From the NCBI GenBank assembly GCA_007922195.1, contig ML681996.1, positions 18,467,218 to 18,531,217 on the forward strand: a DNA stretch of 64,000 nt, given 5' to 3'. The notes under the pieces are model-generated. The model was not told the origin of the DNA, made no database searches, and saw nothing but the letters and a program-made list of their open reading frames with translations. Position numbers and translations under genes: made by a program. Shown here one piece after another: positions 57,910 through 64,000 of this stretch. The DNA is from Podocnemis expansa. Taxonomy: Eukaryota; Chordata; Testudines; Podocnemididae. Each line of letters opens with the position of its first letter. Position 1 is the stretch's first letter.

Positions 57910-59230
57910 AAGTTTTAGAGTTTAATTCATTAAAGATTTTTTATATAGTAGGCCCAATAAATATGGCTATAATGAATACAGTCCTGATTCAGCATTATGA
58001 AAAAGTGAGTGAATGATTTGATTAGGGCTACTTGAGGTCATAAATGTTATAGAGGATATTTGGGTGGCCAGTTCTTCTGAAAATCTGAGAAACAACATTG
58101 GATCACTAGCCTACAAAATTAAGAGGTAAGTGAAAATAAGATCCATATTACACAGTATAAATAATAATATTCATAATAATGAAATTCAACATGAAAATGT
58201 GCCAATTCTTCAAAAAGTGGAGTTTGAAGGTCACCCATTTCAGCATATTCAAACTTTACTTTCACTTTCTCCACAGAGAGACAGAAAATAAAATCTTCAC
58301 TTGTGCATATTCTTATAGGAGGTAGAACTGCCAAAGAAACTTAATACAAATAGTGTCTGCTCACAGTGTCTTAGAGTTTGGGACATAAGTATAATTTATT
58401 TAATTATCCTAACTGTCACAAGTAAAAATATAGTGAAGCTCCCAATAACAACAAGAGCATCTGTGAGATTTTGTGTCATAGTTAAATCAGTAGTGTTCTC
58501 AGCAGGAATGTAAGAAGATGGTTATGGTAGCTTAGTCTTGCACAGTGTTTCAAAACCATATGTTATTTGCATGCTAAGAACTGCTGCCTGAAAGGAATGT
58601 TGAGTGTAACTAATGAAAACTTTTACATGGTAGCAAAGATGAGCAACGACTGTACCAGAACAACTAAATGGTTTAACCAATCATCCAGTCTGCAAATGTG
58701 TAGGTCCAGATTCTTAGCTGACATAAACCAGTGTGATGCCAGTGAATTTAGAAGGCAAATAAAATGATTGGAGACATTCTGCAAGTCAATACAACTACCC
58801 TTGTTTAGCCATCTGAGGCCTGCAAAGGCTTTATTTTTAATTTCCCTACTCCACTTATACCTTTTAAAACAAATATACTTGAAAATCTGTTCTTTTGCAC
58901 CTTGATCTCATTGCTTCTTTCTTTGTCAAGTTATCATACAATCATCTCTCTTTTTTCCACGCTGTTTCTAATCCATGGGATGCCTTCCCTGAGCTAAGGC
59001 ATTGCCAATTTGTCTTTCAAAACCACTAAAAAGATCCACTTCTGACACAGTGCCTTTGAGAAATGAGCCAATTAATTATTGTTTGATGGGCAGGTGGGGT
59101 GGGGGTTAGTTATCAAATATATTTGATTATGTCCATTTCTCCTCACCCTTCATTTGCTTTGCCTTCTAAGAATGTAACATGTTTATAGAAACCCTAGAAC
59201 AATGGGCTAATCCTGGCTCCTGGACACTAC
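57910..59230. other. AT-rich DNA, nothing recognised
   Basis: No gene or named repeat. Confidence 0.4.
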
Positions 59231-59235
59231 TGTGT

Positions 59236-59995
59236 TTTGTGGGGGAAAAATCTAACTCTGGCCCTCAAGTTCAGAAAGAGGCACACCAGAGCCTCCCCAA
59301 TGAAGCAGACCCGTTCCCAGCCGAGACTCCAATGAGCAGAGAACGAGGTGTGGTTCAGCGTTTATTATTCAGCTGAATAACAAAAGGAACTGCATCAGAG
59401 GGCAGCAAAGAAGTGCTAGCCCCTCTGAGCAGGCCCCCCCAACAACTCGAGTGCAAGAGAGAGCCCCGAGGGGCAGCATCACAACACTTTTATCCAGTAC
59501 AGTATGATAATGCTATGATAATGCTTACATGATTGACAATGTTTTAGAGACCCTTATATGGTTACATTAACATTATTAAATACATATTAATGATTAAAGA
59601 ATGCATATAATTATCCCCGCCTCTGTTTACTGTTGACATCATTTGCATTATCCTGGGCAGCCGCAGTACCTGCAAACTCATTAATTTCTGCCTAGAGATG
59701 CTGACCTTACATTCTTGTGAGGCTGTGGTGCCAAGACGGGTGAGCAGGAGATAGGAGGTAATACTCCCTTTTCAGTTAGAACAAAGATGGACAGTCTAGC
59801 TTACATTCCTTGTCCAGATGGTCAGGAGAAAAAGCATGAGAAAGGGGAGATAACACACTTTAACTATCAACTCTAGGCCACTTGTTAAAGAAACTTAGAT
59901 ACATGACTTGCCAGAGAAACGACCCCACTACCATAGCAACCCACAGCTCCAACGAGGCCTACACTTCAGCACCTTTCTCACTGTCCTACAGAAGA
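59236..59995 (-). repeat. Putative solo LTR of an endogenous retrovirus-like element, antisense
   Basis: On the minus strand there is a TATA-like GGATAAAAG (about 59486-59494), then about 120 bp to a poly(A) signal AATAAA (complement at 59361-59366), followed by a U5-like stretch to about 59236 ending in a run ...CCCCCACA. The U3-like part begins near TGTAGGACAG (about 59991). This is the order U3-R-U5 of a retroviral LTR. No internal genes adjoin it, so it is probably solo. No flanking duplication could be confirmed. Confidence 0.55.
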
Positions 59996-61760
59996 GATTA
60001 CATATAATTTTGCTTACAGTTTAAACAATATTAACAGTAACTTTAGGTACTATTGTGTCAATACTTATCAGGAAGTAAACCAGCAGGTCAGTACTAAACA
60101 CAGTAAACACAGAAATATGTTTTAACTAATATCTACAAATATGGGTCCAAATTCTTGGATTTTCTTAAGTCCCATTTGCGCCGCTCTACTGTCAATGAGC
60201 CTCACACTACATCACGCACTGCACCAGGTATAGATCTGACTTGTAAAAATGGTTAGGAAACGGTCTCTCTCCTTGAAAGCTTTGGATGAAAAGGATCATT
60301 ATTCATTTTCATTGAAATTCTTTTATGCAGATTTGAGTTTTTATCAAGAAGCTGAAAACAAAAAAACAAAAAGTTTGACAAAAAAAAAAAAAAGATCTCA
60401 GTCAACTGGACAGGAAACATGTTCAGTGCAAGCAGATTTGTTTTTAGATTTCAGTCAGCATTTTTTTTTTTAAATTAAAACTCAACATTTCATTGAAAGT
60501 TAGCAGTTCCAGGTGGAAGTATTCATTTTAACAATGCAGTCATTTTCTGCCACCCTCCCCAATGTGTTATTAAGTGAAAAATCTTGACCAACTATATAAG
60601 CTATCACATTGAGGATTCCAGCAACCTCTGAGTGTTGCTGAGCTATGAAGGATCCCCCCCCCCTTTTATCATCAGTGTCTTGGTAGACATATCTTTGTCT
60701 GCAAAATACTTGTAGTAGGCAATTACCACATGCTACTGTACATACAAGAATTTCACCAAGCCTTACTAGATACTGAATCAGATACATCTCCTCTGTTCCT
60801 GATTTATAGACCTTCTTTCATTATGACATTTTAGGCCCCAGCTAAAGAAGGGACCTCACGACACAAACAAAGCACAAAAAATATCTCTGCACTAAAGAGT
60901 TTGCATTTTAACAGACAAGATGAAGGACAAAAGAGGCAGAGAACAAATAAGCTTATCAAAAACTTACAGTACATTTATCCTCAATTTCTTCTCACAAAAC
61001 AACTCCTTCCTCATCTACACCTATGGCCAGCTGTTAGTCAAACTTTTTAGTCACTTCAGGTGTCATACTTTCATTTTCTATAGCCCTCTCAGAAAGCAAA
61101 GAGTATCAGTTTCATTGTAGAAATCTATTTTTAAAACAGCTAAAAATGTTGTTAAATAAATAAAATCTCTGTGGAATTTATTTCAATTCTTTATATAGAA
61201 AATTATGAAAATAATGGATTTCTAGAGCCTAATGAAAACAGTTGACAAACCAGATCTCCATTAATCTCTAAGAAGTATTTTGCAGTTCATTGGTAGTTCA
61301 TGGAAGACAGTTTGGGACATAAAATATTTTATCATGTTTATATATTCACTCAAGAGAAGGAAGGTAAGTTAACAGAAGAAAAGATGATTCAAGGACCAAA
61401 CATTAATACTGTGTGGGCTTTTCAAATCAGAATGTTTAAGAAAATACAGATGAAGACATTAAGACTATAATTTTTGCAAAACCCCTCACTGCAAATTTTG
61501 AAAGAAGGACAATATCAAACATATTAGACCAAAAAACTCTTTCATATAAGTACCCCACTGCACCTTGTATATGTTACAGAGCATTTTGCTTGCTTTGCAA
61601 ACATTAACACTTCCTTTCATAGACACTTCGGTGATTAATGATGCTTTTTTTATTTATTGAAGATGAAAGACTTTTTGTTTTGCATGTTTCTTGAGCTAAA
61701 GAAATATTATACAGGATACATTTCTAAAGGAGAAAGAAACTGCATAATTACAGAGACAAG
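59996..61760. other. AT-rich DNA, nothing recognised
   Basis: No gene or named repeat. Confidence 0.4.
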
Positions 61761-61766
61761 ATGGGT

Positions 61767-61955
61767 GAGGTAATACCTTTTATTGCACCAACTTCTATTG
61801 GTGAAAGACACAAATTTTTGACCTTACACAGGACTCTTCTTCAGATGTGGTAAAATAACAGTGTCATTGCTAAAGTACAATATTAGTTTTCCAGATTTGA
61901 AGATGAGTTCTGTGTAAGCTTGAAAGCTTGCTGTATATTATCTCATAGATTATAA
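61767..61955. mobile_element. Second PLE-tail-like family, foldback
   Basis: Minus arm (GACAAGATGGGTGAGGTAATACC, ACCAACTTCTATTGGTG, CAGGACTCTTCTTCAG) and plus arm (TTTGAAGATGAG, CTGTGTAAGCTTGAAAGCTTG). Read on the minus strand it has CTGAAGA (61838-61844), an extra A and a GAG stem, paralleling the core of the main PLE tail; the plus arm has the GAAAGCTTG part. A widespread reptile repeat; assignment to PLEs is inferred. Confidence 0.6.
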
Positions 61956-64000
61956 GACAAACAGCCTTTATCTGTATAAATCAATATATCAATCAATACA
62001 ATGTACCTTGAATACCAATCGGTGCTCTTACATTGTTGTAAAAAAGCCTTTCTACTATTACTTATTTCATTTCTCTTTTACTTAGCTACGTTACGCTGAA
62101 GAATCAGCATTTCCCCTCTTAATTATTTATCTGTTTACCAGGCATAGAAACAATGTACAAACTTAAAAAGGATCATCCTGAGTAAGTCTATTTTCATTCT
62201 CAATATACAAGAAGAGAAAAATGTAATTTAAAGAACAAGACATCTATCTGCATTTAAAAATGCCATCACATCCTAATTAAATAATTTTCCTCTTAAAGAA
62301 ATGCACAGTATAGATAATGTGACAGTTATTTTTATCAACAAGAATCCCTAGCTATTTGTCAGTTGATAGACTTGTAGTTAACTTTAGCCAGTTGGAAATG
62401 TCAATCAACACTTGCTCTTGAAATGTGTTCTATTAAACACATATCATTTAGAGGTGTGTAATATCATGACATAAACAAAAAGAGCCTTGCCTTAAGCATC
62501 AACAGAAGAACTCCCAGACAATGAAGTCCCTCTGATTCTTAAGAACCTCCTCCTATATATTTGGGTCCTCTTTGCTAAATGTGGAGGATCAGGAAATCTA
62601 TAATAATCCCACATGTCCCTTGCCTTTTAAGAACATTAAAACCTTTAATTATAAGCCAATTTATACGTGCCACCCAATTCAAAATAAATTTTTACCTCCT
62701 TAAATCTCTTTACACTACTGTGTCCCTTTATCATTTCTATTTAAATAATCCTGAACAGTATTTTAAAGATCAAATATTTGAGGGAGTTTGATTTATCTTC
62801 CAAAGTGTTCTCATTTATTTTAGGTTTGCATGTGAGAGTCCTGTAAAAGGGGATGAGTTCCCGACATAGTACAAACAGGTATAAGAGTCTATGGTTGCCA
62901 TCTTAGAAAATATTGGAGATGATTCTAATTCCCCTGGAGAAGTCCTTAAAGATTTTTCACAAGGTAAGATATGGGAGTTCCTACTGAGTTCCAAACAGCT
63001 GAAATGCCTGGCAGCTTTAGAGCAAACTCTGTTCTCTGGTTTCAGTTCAATGGCAGTTTTATGTTTCATTGCATGATGAATATTGAAGTTTTGTTACTGC
63101 CAAATTTGTATTTGAATGTTAAAAATTCTTGCAGGTTGTGCCACTAAGGCTTAAGTTATATTATGGCCATACATGAATATGTCTTTAGTCGTCTTACCCA
63201 CAGTATAGCGCAAATGAAAGCAGTGTTGACTGTTGTGCCAGAAATGATTTATATGGGATCCACTGATATCTGTGGAAGTCTTTTTAAGCCTGAACAATTG
63301 TCTGCACCAGCATCTTCCTCTATAGGTAATGTGAACTACTTCTATGGTGTTCAAAATCAAAATCCAGTGAAAACACAAGGAACATTTCAGAGGTAAACTG
63401 AATTCCATTGATATGATGACTTTAGGAGCTCCATGTTTTTCAAATACTTATTTCAGTCAGTCTCCTGTGCCAATGATCCATGTAATGGTAGCTAAATTAA
63501 TAATATATCTGGAGAGATAATAGACTACTAAAACTGTTTTTCTTCCCCCTCATTACATGCCTCACAGACTCTGCTAAGATCTAAATTTGCCTATCTCAGA
63601 CCTGGCCCTCACATCACTTGCTGTGGTCATGCCCTGAACTTATTTATACCATGGCATTCTTCACAAATTTTGGATAGCATAGAGTTAAAAATGAAAATCC
63701 TTTCAGCTGAAGGCCATTAGCCACCTGAAGTTCACTTTGGTTATGCCAATATAAGTCTATTGGAAGTTAACTCCTTTGACCTCTCTCTTTTTCGTAAAGT
63801 TGGGTGAGTTACTGGCAAGTCTCATCATTTAGTTATTGACCTCTGATTTGCTGAAGTTAGCTAGCACAAGCTGGAATTGATGCCAGAAAAAAAGTCAATG
63901 TAGATTTTCAAGTATTTCTCTAAAGCCTTTTTTGAAATTCCATTAGCAGGCATCCAGTTAGGAATAGAACACTCCTCTACCTCTTCATGCATTCCTTGGT
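61956..64000. other. AT-rich DNA, nothing recognised
   Basis: Short frames (for example 62891-63076 and 63163-63396) have no recognisable domain. I see no gene or named repeat. Confidence 0.4.

Noticed and set aside
62822..62962. Possible exon between TTTATTTTAG and CAAG/GTAAGA
   Set aside because: Good-looking splice signals, but all three frames across the whole segment hit stops; no homologous protein recognised.
63163..63396. 77-codon frame with mixed composition
   Set aside because: No recognisable domain, splice context or codon bias; length is within chance.
1..64000. CRISPR arrays, operons, bacterial-type regulatory sites
   Set aside because: The window is vertebrate repeat-rich DNA; no spaced direct-repeat array or prokaryotic gene layout is present.

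Overview
Organism and overall character. This window looks like non-genic (intergenic or deep intronic) nuclear DNA of a reptile, most likely a cryptodiran turtle. The inference rests on repeat content: a near full-length CR1 LINE, tRNA-derived SINEs with CR1-type 3' tails, abundant Penelope-like element (PLE) debris, and many AT-rich MITEs whose ends read GGSTAYGTCYACAC. I could not identify any intact host protein-coding gene. The only long credible reading frame is ORF2 of the CR1 element. Long ORFs in the GC-rich patches (about 1.6-2.5, 4.3-5.1, 7.4-8.4, 38.7-39.3 and 56.6-57.6 kb) are low-complexity and open in several frames at once, so I do not treat them as genes.

Layout. 0-13 kb: an inverted-repeat PLE insertion with perfect 13-bp duplications (798-998), two large MITEs with GC-rich cores (1472-2732, 7217-8689), a decayed PLE carrying reverse transcriptase and GIY-YIG remnants (5130-6829) split by a hAT MITE (5903-6081), a MIR-like SINE and two tRNA/CR1 SINEs. 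14-19 kb: a CR1 LINE beside a 10-N gap, with ORF1 broken by two TGA codons and ORF2 open; ORF2 carries an in-frame palindromic PLE-tail insertion. 19-27 kb: a second copy of the same hAT MITE, nested MITEs, an LTR-like GC-rich repeat, a decayed LINE reverse transcriptase, an antisense CR1 fragment, and a three-level nest (SINE inside MITE inside PLE). 29-34 kb: a hAT-type element inserted in a CR1 3' end and itself containing an LTR-like segment, two AT-rich MITEs, and a 5'-truncated PLE with intact GIY-YIG coding and 13-bp duplications. 36-46 kb: an old hAT, a second decayed PLE reverse transcriptase split by a MITE, a CR1 3' fragment and another MITE. 47.4-49.4 kb: a minus-strand coding relic of an unidentified transposon-like protein. 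49.8-64 kb: more PLE inverted repeats, hAT and hairpin elements, two LTR-like segments (53.2-54.9 kb plus strand, 59.2-60.0 kb minus strand) and a second PLE-tail-like family at 61.8 kb.

How the parts relate. The dispersed short repeat with the signatures GTTAGTCTTTAAGTGCCAC and ACTAACAYGGCTAYCCC is shown here to be the 3' tail of a PLE, because in two places it directly follows a GIY-YIG endonuclease frame. Many copies are foldbacks (a minus-oriented tail segment joined to a plus-oriented terminus). The tail contains a hammerhead-ribozyme-like core (CTGANGA, 6-bp stem, GAAA, short GC/GC stem). The CR1, hAT and MITE insertions give a relative chronology through nesting and target-site duplications.
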